A stretch of DNA of 64,000 nt, taken from positions 66,060,186 to 66,124,185 of the forward strand of contig CM056743.1 of the NCBI GenBank assembly GCA_029851415.1, written 5' to 3'. Position numbers and translations under genes: made by a program. Position 1 is the stretch's first letter. Every line of letters begins with the position of its first letter. The stretch is from Eretmocerus hayati. Lineage: Eukaryota > Arthropoda > Insecta > Hymenoptera > Aphelinidae. Shown piece after piece: positions 22,083-33,606 of this stretch. The notes under the pieces are model-generated. The model worked only from the letters and a program-made list of their open reading frames with translations. It did not search any database and was not told where the DNA came from.

Positions 22083-22989
22083 GTATCAAAAATTATCAGA
22101 ATCACCAGTAAGTATCAATGAACACCAGAACGATGAACATGAATATGATAATGAAAGTCGCAATGAACACCGAAACGATGAATATGAATATGCATAAGAA
22201 TACAACCGAACAGACCTGGCTCTACAGAAGCTGAGCCTCACGATTGCTTACTTGGTCCTCTGACACTTGTGACGAACTCACAAATCTACAAAACTGGTCC
22301 AATCGCCCCCTCTGGTTGCCAAATGCTAATTACGAATTTGATGTTGATGATTACAAGGAGTTCACACGAGAATAACATCGATGACGAAAGCCAACTACAA
22401 CATGTGATCCGTTTCGCATTCAGGAATCTGAACCTTCTAAATGTCAAAAATGATTCAAATCTGAAATATCGAATTCGAATGACCTTGACTTGTGGCATGA
22501 ATTGACAGAAAACTTCTTTTCACACCTGATCGATGCTTCCAGGAATATACAACCCCCTTCTCAAAAAAACGCCTATCTCGTGGAATGGCCATTCGCCAGC
22601 GTGTTAATGTTGCCAGTGATGGGTGTATGAGGCTTTTGAAAATCCAAGAGGAAAGTTGATCTTTTCGCTCCCGCAAGATTACTCGGCATCACAATGTCTA
22701 GGTTTTGAATTTAGTTGCCTTCTATCATAACCTTCTTACATAACGGATGCTTGTCGAGTTCACGACTTCTATTGATATCCCAACGTCATTCTGATACCAA
22801 TTTGTGCGAAAGGCTATGGAAAATCAGTGCCTGAATATCAGACTACCGGGTTGGGCCAATATATAAGGATTCATAACCTAATTCCGTGGAATATCGAGTA
22901 GGAAATATAAGTATACTTACCAAGTATGTCCATTATCAGATAGAAATTCACTCTGTATAGAAAATCATATAAGCATTTTTTTGGGAATA
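22083..22989. other. Internal DNA of the composite element, no gene
   Basis: It includes a short AACACC.AACGATGAA.ATGAATATG duplication (22100-22195). No RT, integrase or protease motif is visible in any frame. Confidence 0.5.
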
Positions 22990-23223
22990 ATCCCTGCCGA
23001 AAAATATCAAGTGATATATCACTTGATAAATCAGTTTATAAATCACTTGATAAATCAGTTGATATATCACTTGATTTATCAGGCCAATTTTACATGTGAA
23101 ATTTCTGAGCTAATTTTTTAAAAAATTATTTTCATTTTTCCATATCCGACACTCAAGTCAATGTCTGTGGATTTAGATGGGCCAAGCGTCGTAGCTACAT
23201 CGAGAAAAAACGTAATCTGAGAT

Positions 23224-23300
23224 ATAAAATTTTTGGACTTACGGGGATTCGAACCTGGACCTTCGAGTTTGTAGACACAACACTTAGCCAACTGCGCCAT
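23224..23300 (-). ncRNA. tRNA-like Pol III cassette in left arm of element B
   Basis: On the minus strand, A box TGGCGCAGTTGG (23288-23299) and B box GGTTCGAATCC (23245-23255) both match the consensus perfectly. A short T-run follows (AAAATTTTATATC). Acceptor ends do not pair well (TCTCAGA against AAGTCC), so it is tRNA-derived and not a proven tRNA. Mirror copy at 30264-30340. Confidence 0.65.
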
Positions 23301-24244
23301 CTGAGATGCGTCTCGGGGACGCACAGAATACGTATATGTGGCACTCTTTCTTAGAGCAAACTTCGTCTTCTATCGACAAAGCTCAGGCTGTAGTTAAATT
23401 CTTTGTCAAATGTGATGCGCTATCATTTCTTATATGCTCAATTGAGTTTTATCCATATTTTAGAGGAAATGACGATGCAAAACTGATGAGAAGTGAGAAT
23501 CTTACTCATCACTCGACATCACTTCATTTTTCTTCGTATGAAGCGGGAGAGTCAACTACTGTCTAGATGAGCTTCCAACCTCTTCTCCTCATACGAAATT
23601 TTATGGCCGTATATGCAAAGATTTGTTATTGAGTTTGTATACCTTCGCCGTTTTCAAAATCTCATAGCGCTGCTCGAGGGTCACTCAATTTAACGCCGGA
23701 AATTCAAGGCATACCTTTTTTCGCGTGGATTCCTGAATACTAATGAAGCCTCGGCAATGCAGTTGATTTCGGCTCGGTGTATAAAATAAGTGTACCCACC
23801 CACCCCTTCTGTACCAAACGTGCCCCCCCCCCCCCCACCCACATGCCGACCTCAGACATGGGCACTCGTTGGCGTCCACGCATATTCTTCTGACGTTTTT
23901 TATACTAGAATATGAGAAAATAAGCGAGATGTACCACCCTTGGATGATTCCTGCGTGTCCTAGAAAAATTCAAAGAAGTTTTTTTACTTTTTGCTTTTGC
24001 ACAGCTGAGGAGTCAGAGAATGAAACCAGTTCCAAACTTTTTGGGTCCAACCAATCTCAAGACAGCTCGGTCAACCGACTCGGTCAAGCAGCCAGATCTA
24101 GAAATATTCCAAGTCCCATCCTAGCTACGGCTTGACTCAGTGCTCTGGCGCCAGAGTTTATGATCAACTCATGATAAAACTGATGATGAACAGATCTTAG
24201 GTACTCCCTATGAGTCACACTCCAAGTACGCTCACTAAGCTCTC

Positions 24245-24545
24245 TCTCGTAACATGTCCCGCTGGCCCCGGGCACATGTGCTTGGACTCGTAAGCAAGAG
24301 ATTGCAGGTTCGAATCCCACGCGCGTCAAAATTGTGAAAATAGCCGGGCATGTTTTTTTCTATTTTTTTTCAATTTTTCTATTAACCTCTGACGATAATT
24401 TATCATTTATTGTTCGTTTCGTGGCATTTGGGACCATTCCATGCGAAGTGACCGAGTCGGTAAACCGAAACAGTCACCGACTCCGTACACCGACTCGGTC
24501 AACCGTCTCGGTCACCGACTCGGCCTCTTTCAGTAGGGCACTTTC
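24245..24545 (+). mobile_element. tRNA-derived SINE with GACTCGG-rich tail, copy 2
   Basis: The head has TGGCCCCGGGCACATG as a weak A box (from 24263) and a perfect B box GGTTCGAATCC (24307-24317). T-runs (24354-24371) follow, then an AT-rich body, then a tail of CGACTCGGTC words (24450-24530). It has the same plan as 15225-15505. Related GACTCGGTCA words also lie at 24065-24090 just upstream. Confidence 0.6.
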
Positions 24546-24552
24546 CTACTGC

Positions 24553-24943
24553 AGCTTAAGGCCGTGTCGGAGTCTCGCGCAAAAAGGGTTTACACTTTTC
24601 GCAATGGTTCCTCTATCAATTGAGACGGGGTTGGTTGCAAATGACTTAGAATTGCTTCAGAAATGTGCCTCTGGTATGGTCAGTGAGGAAAAAAGTCTCT
24701 ATCTGCCTCAAAACTCGATCTACGGTACAAGCTCGCGCTCTTTGAGAATCAGAATCGGAAAATCTCACGATTTTTTAATTCCTCCTTTGGAGTGAGAGAC
24801 TTTTATCCTCACAGACCGTACCAGAGGCACATTCCTGAAGCAATTCGCAGTCATTTGCGACCGACCCCGTCTCAGTAGGTGTAAAAACCATCGCGTAAGT
24901 TGTAACTCCGTTCTTGCCGCGAGACTCCGACATGCACCGTGAC
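24553..24943. repeat. Inverted repeat inside element B
   Basis: GTGTCGGAGTCTCGCG near 24553 is mirrored by CGCGAGACTCCGACATGCAC ending about 24940. Inside, GTGCCTCTGGTA..GTGAGGA is mirrored by TCCTCAC..TACCAGAGGCAC. A MITE-like foldback of about 390 bp with no coding region. Confidence 0.6.
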
Positions 24944-25044
24944 CATGGACCCTCAAAATACACCTTACATAAAAAGTTTGACGATTGAAAGTGTGAGACG
25001 AGTTATCGAATACTTGTTATTGTCCAACTTGTATTCCTCAATCC

Positions 25045-25275
25045 GTCGCTTAGCCCAAATCATAAGAGAATCGGAGAAATGTGGGAATAACTCGGCCACG
25101 GGAACCTTCTAACCTATGATATACGCACATTTTTATCCCCAACTTTTTCCGATTCTATTGCAATTTGGGCTCAACGAAGAGCGAACAAATCTAAGTTAGA
25201 TGATAACCAATATTTGTGCGCTCGTCGTGTAGCCCAAATCGCAAAAAAATCGGAGAAAGTTGGGAATGATTTTCA
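25045..25275. repeat. Short inverted/direct repeats in element B core
   Basis: AGCCCAAATC..AGAATCGGAGAAA..GGGAATAA (25053) is mirrored at 25136-25180 and repeated directly at 25230-25270. It could form a hairpin of about 45 bp per arm. No function is visible. Confidence 0.55.
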
Positions 25276-25405
25276 GCTTGCATGGTGACCGCATCGCCTC
25301 AACTGCTCACGTCTACAGTTATTTTGTTCAACTTCTCTCACGTAAATTCCCATTTTATAATACTTTCATTCTCCCAATCCAATTTTCACCCATCTGCTCT
25401 TACAG

Positions 25406-25594
25406 ATGACCAGAAACTATGCAAGGCAGAAGGGTCGAAGGAATTACAAGAATTATTCATATGACAAGCTTCAGAAGTGCCTTAGGCAAATAGGATGTGG
25501 CAAACTCTCTTACCGCGAAGCAGCCAAAGAATTTGAGATACCAGTAAAAACACTAATCACTTATCTCTTCATTAAACGAAACAATTCCGTCTAG
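25406..25594 (+). CDS. psq-type helix-turn-helix fragment (62 aa)
   Basis: ATG 25406 to TAG. The product reads RNYARQKGRRNYKNYSYDKL, then CLRQIGCGKLSYREAAKEF and EIPVKTLITYL. This is the pattern of a pipsqueak/CENP-B-like HTH: a basic N-terminus, then GK.SYR.AA..F.IP..TL as helix-turn-helix. Such domains open pogo/Tigger-type transposases and some insect transcription factors, where they bind DNA in the nucleus. Here only the first domain is present and the frame ends soon after it; no DDE catalytic part follows. It lies in the core of foldback element B, so it may be the remains of that element's transposase or a captured exon. The domain call is good; the origin is inference. Confidence 0.6.
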   Translation: MTRNYARQKGRRNYKNYSYDKLQKCLRQIGCGKLSYREAAKEFEIPVKTLITYLFIKRNNSV

Positions 25595-26054
25595 ATGGAT
25601 TTTATTTAGATTAAAAATCGCCAATGACTGCTTTGCGTTAGGCTCTCTTGAAAATACTCGTGCAGCATCAATAACTTATACAGAGCGTTGAATGCGGGAA
25701 AATTTCTCTTGGAACGCAGAAGAGTCATAATAATTATCCAGAACCCAATCAAAGAGATACATTGACTTTCATTTTTCAATCTCAAATCCTAGCTAAAAGT
25801 GCAAGTACTGGAGGCATAAGTCGAGCATGATCTTTCGACACTCTTCCGTGGAATTTCTAAAAACCAAACTTATATAAACAGCTTTGATACTACTTCAAAT
25901 CAATCATTTGACTTGTTCAATGCTGCACAAAGCTTGGGATGTCAAGAGAAACGTTCCCAATGGGAACAACATCTATTAGAGCTGATGGGATACAAGATTT
26001 GCTCGTATTTTTACAAGAATTTTAGTCGTGATACTGAAATTCCAGGGGAGATAC

Positions 26055-26795
26055 TGGAGTGTGGCAAAGTTACCCCACCCCAGGTTTTGTGAAAAGTGTT
26101 TTGCTTCTCAAGACCGTATCTTCAAACAGGATTCTCGAATCGAGTTCTACCTTACGCCAATTGAAAGCTAAGATTCTAAGCTTTCGATTGGCTACTGATA
26201 CGGGTAGGTTTTGCCGTAATCTTTCCGAGCTATACGGAAAACAATGCCAAAAAAAAGTCGAAAGTGTGGCAAAGTTACCCCACTTGACGGTACTCAACTT
26301 TCCTCGATTCCGGCCAAAATCAACTTTTGTGGATCCTGCTCACTGATTGTGTTTCTGTACCAAGATTTTCTGGTGCAATATAACTTACTTGACCCCCCTG
26401 AACAAGTCTCATCTCCACGAAGGCCATTACACACGGAGGATTGCATTTTTATCGATGAAAAGTTGCTAATTTCACAAAATGCCCATTGAATGAAAAAAAT
26501 TCGATAACTTCGAGTCAGAGCATGATAGGGCAAAACGCAAGAATACGTGTCTCGTTAATTTGTCCTAAGAAACATATGCTTCATCCTGGAAGAGATTTGA
26601 GACTTGAGCAATTTTCGACTGTCTGATCTTACATGGAATTGGTCTGTTTTAAAAACCTTCAGAAGTCTTGTTCTATGGTGGTGGGTGAAATTGGAATATT
26701 TTGTAAGTGTACCAAAGTTACTCCATCGGGGTCTAACTTTGGTACACTTACAAACGAAATCGTACCAAAATTACCCAATTTGACGGTATCTTATT
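26055..26795. repeat. Dispersed AAAGTTACCCCAC-type motifs
   Basis: GTGTGGCAAAGTTACCCCAC occurs at about 26058 and 26263. Variants such as CCAAAGTTACTCCATC, its near-inverse CTAACTTTGGTACAC, and AAAATTACCCAATTTGACGG lie at 26710-26785. TTGACGGTA follows two of them. This may be a decayed nested element with these as termini; boundaries are not resolved. Confidence 0.4.
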
Positions 26796-26954
26796 CATAA
26801 TGACAAAACTCGAACGCAGGACCATTTTATGACCAAAATGCAAAGATCTTCTGCATGACACAGAGAAGAATATACGCTGCTAAAAGTAATTAGCAGAATG
26901 CTTTTTCACGGCGTTATATGATAAAAATCATAACGAATGAGAGAGTACCCTATA

Positions 26955-27625
26955 TTTTGAGTTACTCCTCTGAAGAAGCATTTCAGAGAGATTTGACTCG
27001 TCTAAAAGCAGGTTTTTTCAACAATATCTATTGTTTGGTTGAGAGAAAATTTCGATGCAGTTGATTTAAAGATGATTGAACTGGAGTTCTTGGTGAAAAT
27101 TTTCTTTTCTCGTAAAAAAACTTAATTTGAATAATGTTTTACGGATTTTGAGGGAATTTGGTATTAACCAATCGATCCAGAATGGCGCATGAGTAAGTCT
27201 TTAGGTCATTAAAATTGAGATAAATGAGTCGTAGAAGATGATACGAGGGAAAAATGAATATTAATAAAAATGTTCTACTATTTACTTAAATTATTCTTAT
27301 GAGGAAGCTTTCTAGAGAGATTTAGGTCACCTAGACGGAAGTTGTTCGAACAATATCTATCGTTTGGTTGAGACGGAATTTCGATGCAGTGTGTTTAAAA
27401 ATGATTAAAATGGAGTTTTCGGTGAAAATTTCCATTTCCCGGAAAAAACTTCATTTGAGTAATATCTTACGGATTTTAAGAAAATTTGGTATCAACCGAC
27501 CGATTCAGAATGGTATAAAAGTGAGTCTTTAGATCATTAAAATGAGATAAATAAGTCGTAAAGGATGATAGGAGGAAAAAATGAATATTAATAAAAATTT
27601 TCTACTATTTCTTCAGTTATTCTTT
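26955..27625. repeat. Tandem duplication, about 333-bp unit
   Basis: Two neighbouring copies (about 26955-27288 and 27289-27625) share CAACAATATCTAT.GTTTGGTTGAGA, AATTTCGATGCAGT, TTACGGATTTT and AATGAATATTAATAAAAAT in the same order. They have diverged by perhaps 15-20 percent. Confidence 0.75.
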
Positions 27626-28046
27626 TCATCAAAATATAAGTTCCTCAGATTTTCCGACGTATTATAAACCGAGTCCACAGGCTGTTTTGCCCAGAGGAGT
27701 CAAATTTTCTTTAGAATCGCAAAAATCTGATTTTTTTTCAAAACTAAAAGAATGCGTTTTTGCCAGCTTGATACGTGGCTGATCGATTCCCTGAGTGAGC
27801 TAAGATGTTTGCGGAATCAGTCAAATTCTACTGATAACCAGTTGCTATCAGCAACTGGACGAATAAGCTTGCCACTCGTTAGGACCTGTTTTCGTGCTCA
27901 GCAGCTCAAAGTACGTAAGAAATCATAGTTTTTGGCACACTATAACGAGACGGTATGGAAGCAAAATTAGCAAATTGCTTTTTGTAACTGAAAAATTTTC
28001 TGCCATTTATCTGGCTGCGGATTCGGTTCTGATACTTAAACATCTA

Positions 28047-29280
28047 GGGGAGAGTGGGGCAAAATTGGACAAAAATTGCAGTGGGTTTACCTGACGATAC
28101 TTGCGGCTAGGCGCGCTGTGGGACTTTAAAATTCAACTATTGAATAGATTTGCAAAAAATTTTCAGACCCCTAGGTCTCAGCGTTCATACTAAATATTCT
28201 TGAAGTTTAAAAAAAGAGAACTGTCCAAATTCGCCCCGCGCTTGGGAGCACTTCTGACGAGTTTTGGGGGTAAATTTCGACAGCCTTTCGAAATTGAGGG
28301 ATACGGCAATATTCTCCGCCCATTCGAGTCGCTTTTACTCACCGAAACACGTGGTAATAACCCAAAATCAAGATAGAACCCCACCCGTGACCTTTACATC
28401 TTCCCATAGCCTCAACTAGCGGGCCATTTTTATATCATTTTTTGACATTATTGAAATAGGCGCTTAATTGATGCACTATCGTCTTCAACAATCAGCAATC
28501 AACTCGCAGCGTCTAAGAGACGACTTTTATTCGTTCTTCTTCAAATTTGATGTACTCTTACTCGCCCCAAGTGAACAATCCGAATGATAGAAAGCGAAAA
28601 TCAACCCAGTATCAGCGAATGCAACAGTGAAAATGGGAAAATCGAGCACTATCTTGGAACACGTTGAAAGCGAATTCTGGCCTGTAATCTGACTCTTAAG
28701 ACGGCCATTGGACATCGTAACTTCACTTCTTCACCCATTTTCAATCATTATACTCACCCTCACCCGCAACCGGCGCTTCGAAAAATCCGCACAAATGCAT
28801 ACGCCCCTCGATACGGGCAATTATTCTCGAAAAACACGGACAAGCGATCGGTCAACTAATTTTAGATGGGATTTAGCATTGTCTAAATTCGCCCAGTCCA
28901 ATCTGTCCAATAATGCCCCGACCCTTTTTTTTGCAAAATTGCGATTACTCGTGTCCTATTGAATCAATTTCAACCCACAATGGCTCAAAATCTTCGGTTT
29001 GTGATGTAGTTTTCGACCTAAATGGCGATGAAGTCCGTCCACTTTTGCAGAAGTAGGGTGAATTTTTGCATTTGGAAAATAAACCCCGTGAGGCCCTCGA
29101 AAAGCACCCCTATGTCAGAGAGGACTCCCAGTATTGTTTCAGGAGGTCTAACCACCATGAGAACAGTTGTCTGTGGTGGTATTAAAGAAGAATCCACGTG
29201 GGCAAAGCCAAGAATCTATCGTGGCCTAGCTATCTCAATTATCCAATTTCGCCCCCGTCCAAATTCGCGACACTCTCCCC
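28047..29280. mobile_element. Nested TA-flanked element with GGGGAGAGTG ends
   Basis: The left terminus GGGGAGAGTGGGGCAAAATT and right terminus (complement GGGGAGAGTGTCGCGAATTT) are inverted and flanked by TA on both sides (28045-28046 and 29281-29282). TA duplications fit the Tc1/mariner-pogo superfamily. Internal GTCCAA..TCGCCCC words repeat near both ends. There is no transposase ORF; it is non-autonomous and nested inside foldback element B. Confidence 0.65.
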
Positions 29281-30263
29281 TACGTGAGAAAATCTTCATC
29301 TCAATTATTCTAAAGCCAAAACTTTGATCTGATCATCAGTTCTCCAATCCTGATCTAATTCGAAGGCGAGAGACTAAAATCCCCGACTAGTCGGGACATT
29401 GATCCGACATTCCCGATGTTTTCCCGACTTTTTCTCGACCGCATGACGGATTCCCGATGAATTCCCGACTTTTCGCGGTTTTTCCTCCTGTAGACACCCT
29501 GGCCGAGCTGTCTTGAGATTGGTTGGACCCAAAAAGTTTGGAACTGGTTTCATTCTCTGACTCCTCAGCTGTGCAAAAGCAAAAAGTAAAAAAACTTCTT
29601 TGAATTTTTCTAGGACACGCAGGAATCATCCAAGGGTGGTACATCTCGCTTATTTTCTCATATTCTAGTATAAAAAACGTCAGAAGAATATGCGTGGACG
29701 CCAACGAGTGCCCATGTCCGAGGTCGGCATGTGGGTGGGGGGGGGGGGCCGTTGGGTACAGAAGGAGTGTGTGGGTACACTCATTTTATACACCGAGCCG
29801 AAATCAACTGCATTGCCGAGGCTTCATTAGTATTCAGGAATCCACGCGAAAAAAGGTATGCCTTGTTCTTCCGGCGTTCAATTGAGTGACCCTCGAGCAG
29901 CGCTATGAGATTTTGAAAACGGCGAAGGTATACAAACTCAATAGCAAATCTTTGCATATACGGCCATAAAATTTTGTATGAGGAGAAGAGGTTGGAAGCT
30001 CATCTAGACAGTAGTTGACTCTCCCGCTTCACACGAAGAAAAATGAAGTGATGTCGAGTGATGAGTAAGATTCTCACTTCTCATCAGTTTTGCATCGTCA
30101 TTCCCTCTAAAATATGGATAAAACTCAATTGAGCATATAAGAAATAATAGCGCATCACATTTGACAAAGAATTTAACTACAGTCTGAGCTTTGTCGATAG
30201 AAGACGAAGTTTGCTCTAAGAAAGAGTGCCACATATACGTATTCTGTGCGTCCCCGAGACACA

Positions 30264-30340
30264 TCTCAGATGGCGCAGTCGCTCAGTGTTGTGTCTACAA
30301 ACTCGAAGGTCCAGGTTCGAATCCCCGTAAGTCCAAAAAT
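30264..30340 (+). ncRNA. tRNA-like Pol III cassette in right arm of element B
   Basis: Mirror copy of 23224-23300. A box TGGCGCAGTCGC (from 30271), one base away from the left copy's box, and a perfect B box GGTTCGAATCC (30314-30324), followed by TTTT at 30340. The A-box change shows the arms have begun to diverge. Confidence 0.65.
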
Positions 30341-30566
30341 TTTATATCTCAGATTACATTTTTCCTCGATGTAGCTAGACGCTTGGCCCATCTAACTCCA
30401 AGGACATTGACTTGAGTGTCGGATATGGAAAAATGAAAATAATTTTTTAAAAAATTGGCTCAGAAATTTCACATATGAAATTGGCCTCATGAATCAAGTG
30501 GCATATCAACTGATTCATCAACTGATTCATCAAGTGATATATCACTTGATATTTTTCGGCAGGGAT

Positions 30567-33180
30567 GTATTTAGTTGCAATACAATTTTGTACATATGGA
30601 ATATTCTTAAGGCTAGGTTAACGATTCTATCACACATAGGCTCTGGATCGCCAACCAACGATCAGAGAACGACATCCGTACCTCAACAATATTATTCCGA
30701 TTCATACCCAAGGAATGGATATGTTTGAGTGTCCGATTTGAGTAGGTCTCCGATTTTCGACCACTATGTATATATACACGTATCGAGGGCTATAGATCGT
30801 GTGCTCAACCATATTCTAGAATAATCATGGGGTTTCTACAATCGATCAGATATTCCATTACGTACGCATTTTGAAATTGTCTCAAACGATTATTATCCAA
30901 CTACCGGATTCGTGTCAATTCATTTACCTAGACGTCTGATTTCTTCTATAGATTTACAAACTCCAGAACAAAATATTAGTTCAAAATTTGAAGCTTCCGT
31001 AAAGTCAATAGCATAGGGTTGATAAATTCTGTAATCATATATATATATATATTTATACTATCTTTGGAAATGAAGAAGGTTGATTTTTGAGAGCTGGGCA
31101 AACGGGAGGCCGAATAAAGCCAAGTCACTCCAGACAAAGCGTCTTTTGCCTGAAAGATGGCTTATCATGGAGATGAATTGATGAAAAGGCAACGACCTAC
31201 GGAATGGAGCGTAAGGTGGAGCTCCATTCACCTCCCACTCTCGATAGTTGATTTTCACTTTACAAGAATTTTGAGTCCCATAATAGTGCTGGAGTCCGAT
31301 GAGGGACAGACACCTAACCGTAGACTCATGAAGTCCCGTCGACATTTTCAAGTACTTTTCCCAATTATAAAAGGTTCCACCTCGCTCAATTTGATTTTCG
31401 CGGTCGTTTTTCCGATAACTAATCCAACCGACGGGAATTTCGCTTGGCCCATATGAAATCCCTCGAGCCTCACATTTTTCTAAGTATTATCAAGAATCAT
31501 AACCGGTCATTGGAAATTGAGTATAATTTACGTATTCCTATCGCATTGAGGGGGATTTTGTGCACCGCGAAAATAGTCTCATTACAAACATACGTTCGTT
31601 GTTCCTAACCTGAATGAATTGTGAGGGCCCATTGGAACCAACAAGTTGATCCGCAGGAGCTATGTAACATTTCTAACCCTAGGTATTCTATTCACCTTCA
31701 AGGACATAACCATTGACTATATACGGGTTTACGAGGCGTCGCCAGACCAATTACGGGTTATGTTGCGAAATCTAACTCAAGTTGCCGGTTGGAATGACGA
31801 ATAAGATCACGGTGTGATGATATGTTCTGGACCACATATGCGAAAATGATGAGGCCTCATCCGCCTGGCATGTTGTGCATGCGTCACGCGACCCTTATCT
31901 GTGTCGGGCCCAAAAAGGGAACTTCCACTTTTATGGATGAGCAGCCAATAATAATACCGGCGACCCGTGTCAATTTCAGCGCGTAATGTCTTAATGGCTT
32001 GAAACCTTCGAGATTTTAATGGATTGTAACATGAATTTTTTGTGTTCATGAGTAAATCCAATTCAACCCCGATCGACCTCATTTATAATTGTACTACGTA
32101 TAATTTTCACGATTTCTACAACAGGAAGAAAACAAAAAGAGGGCGATTCCTGGCGACTTAATATCATCATTCCAAGAGACAAGCTCATACGAATCAAAAT
32201 TTGTATTTCAGCCCGAAAAGTGATCAAAGGAACCGCACTTCACCACTAAATTCAAGTCAAAAGCTATGCAGCTGTTTACAGTTTCAACTTAAAACCCTAC
32301 TTTTCGAATAATGGACAAATGAGCATCAGAATTAGAGTATACCATGAAAGATCACTCATGTACATGTGGTCATTTGACACTCAGATCACTCATTCAACCT
32401 CCAACTAAAGAAATGTCATTTCACAATTCATAGTGACCTTTGAGGGACCAACCATCAAGGAACATTATTCTAAAATCAAAAGACTCAACTCAGGGATGAA
32501 TTTGACTTTATTATAAAACTCCTCACTCTACTATGCTACTTGAACTTATAGAAAAACGTGAGGAGAGATGATTCCTTTTTACTCATGATGAGACTCAATG
32601 AAACTAAATATTAGTCAACAAGCGAAACTATGAATCAATTATGCTCCAAACAAGATTTTGATGATTGATCCCCGAATATACTCAGTCCTACTTGATTACC
32701 TTTCTCACTCATAATAGCACTGGTTCCATGAATCTACAGTAGGTGATCCATAGGGCACGTAATGACCCCATAATTTTGATTGGATTTTGGTCCATTCTGG
32801 TAGTTTGTATTCATCGAATATTTGGGATTTTTCTATTAGAGAGTTCCATCCATTCAAGTCTGCTATGTCTGTGAACCTAAAAGATTATCAAATCGTGTAG
32901 CATCAACAATGAATGAAAATAATACAATAACATGTAGCATCTTACCTGAACTGTAACTGAGAAATTTCTACAACTTTTGTGATGAAACCGACCCGGAGAG
33001 AGACCTCCATAGGAGAAGGGGACTATCAAGATTCTAATGGACAATGAACAAATTGTGACATAATGATCAGGAATATAGCCATGCATTATTAGAAAGCGCG
33101 TAGAATCAAAACCCGAATCGGGCGTAATAAACGAATTGGTACCAAAACGACGAAATCGTTTGGATCGCTTTCATTTTCAC
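30567..33180. other. 3' internal region of the composite element, no gene
   Basis: The region between foldback B and the 3' polypurine tracts. Frames of up to about 100 codons occur on both strands (for example 31058-31456 and 31807-32082) but carry no RT, RNase H, integrase or envelope motif that I can defend. Confidence 0.5.
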
Positions 33181-33204
33181 TAAGGTCTGAAAAAGTTCGA
33201 GTCA

Positions 33205-33235
33205 TGGACTCGAATTCTTTATAAGGGGGGGGGAC
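33205..33235 (+). promoter_or_regulatory. Second (upstream) polypurine-tract copy
   Basis: GACTCGAATTCTTTATAAGG plus a G-run and ACTGATATGG. This is nearly the same as the true PPT region at 33570-33606, about 365 bp downstream, and the flanking words (AAAAAGTTCGA.TCAT..ACTCGAATT) are also shared. It may be a duplicated PPT. Confidence 0.55.
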
Positions 33236-33591
33236 TGATATGGCAATATCGCCGACCCCAACGACCCCAAGGATCACACTCTTTTCTCTTACCCACCTGC
33301 GCGCCTTGCTTCCTTCTATTTCAACGAGGCCTACACGGACCGCCATACGCCTCGAGCGGGATCACTAACATTACACACCATCTTTTTACTCTGAAATTTT
33401 TTCTTCTTTCCACACACATATTTATAAAAATGTTGAACCATACTCGAGATTCTAATTTTTACTGATTCTGACCGTGACCAAATTCAAGATCTACTCTCAT
33501 AGAAAGCCTCAGATACCTGATTTTTGGCAATTTAGTACATCTCATCGAATTTCATTCTCTGGAAAAAGTTCGATTCATAGACTCGAATTTT

Positions 33592-33606
33592 TTATAAGGG
33601 GGGGAC
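33592..33606 (+). promoter_or_regulatory. Polypurine tract of the composite element
   Basis: A purine run, TATAAGGGGGGGGA or similar, ends directly before the TGTTAAGG start of the 3' LTR. This is the expected plus-strand primer position. Confidence 0.7.

Larger units (their letters stand above)
22990..30566. mobile_element. Foldback element B (7.6 kb, 1.07-kb inverted arms)
   Basis: The left arm 22990-24070 and right arm 29503-30566 are inverted copies. The tips are ATCCCTGCCGAAAAATATCA and its complement, followed by subterminal words TGATATATCACTTGAT and ACTGATTTATC repeated several times. These are the usual form of transposase-binding repeats. Each arm has one tRNA-like cassette and a C/G homopolymer. 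The 5.4-kb core carries a SINE, small inverted repeats, a psq-type HTH ORF, tandem repeats and a nested TA-flanked element. It interrupts the internal region of the composite LTR element. The target duplication is not resolved; TA is possible. Confidence 0.85.

Noticed and set aside
31807..32082. Minus-strand frame ending in a Cys/His-bearing stretch, thought of as a LINE C-terminal knuckle
   Set aside because: Only one Cys and wrong spacing; no RT motifs nearby.
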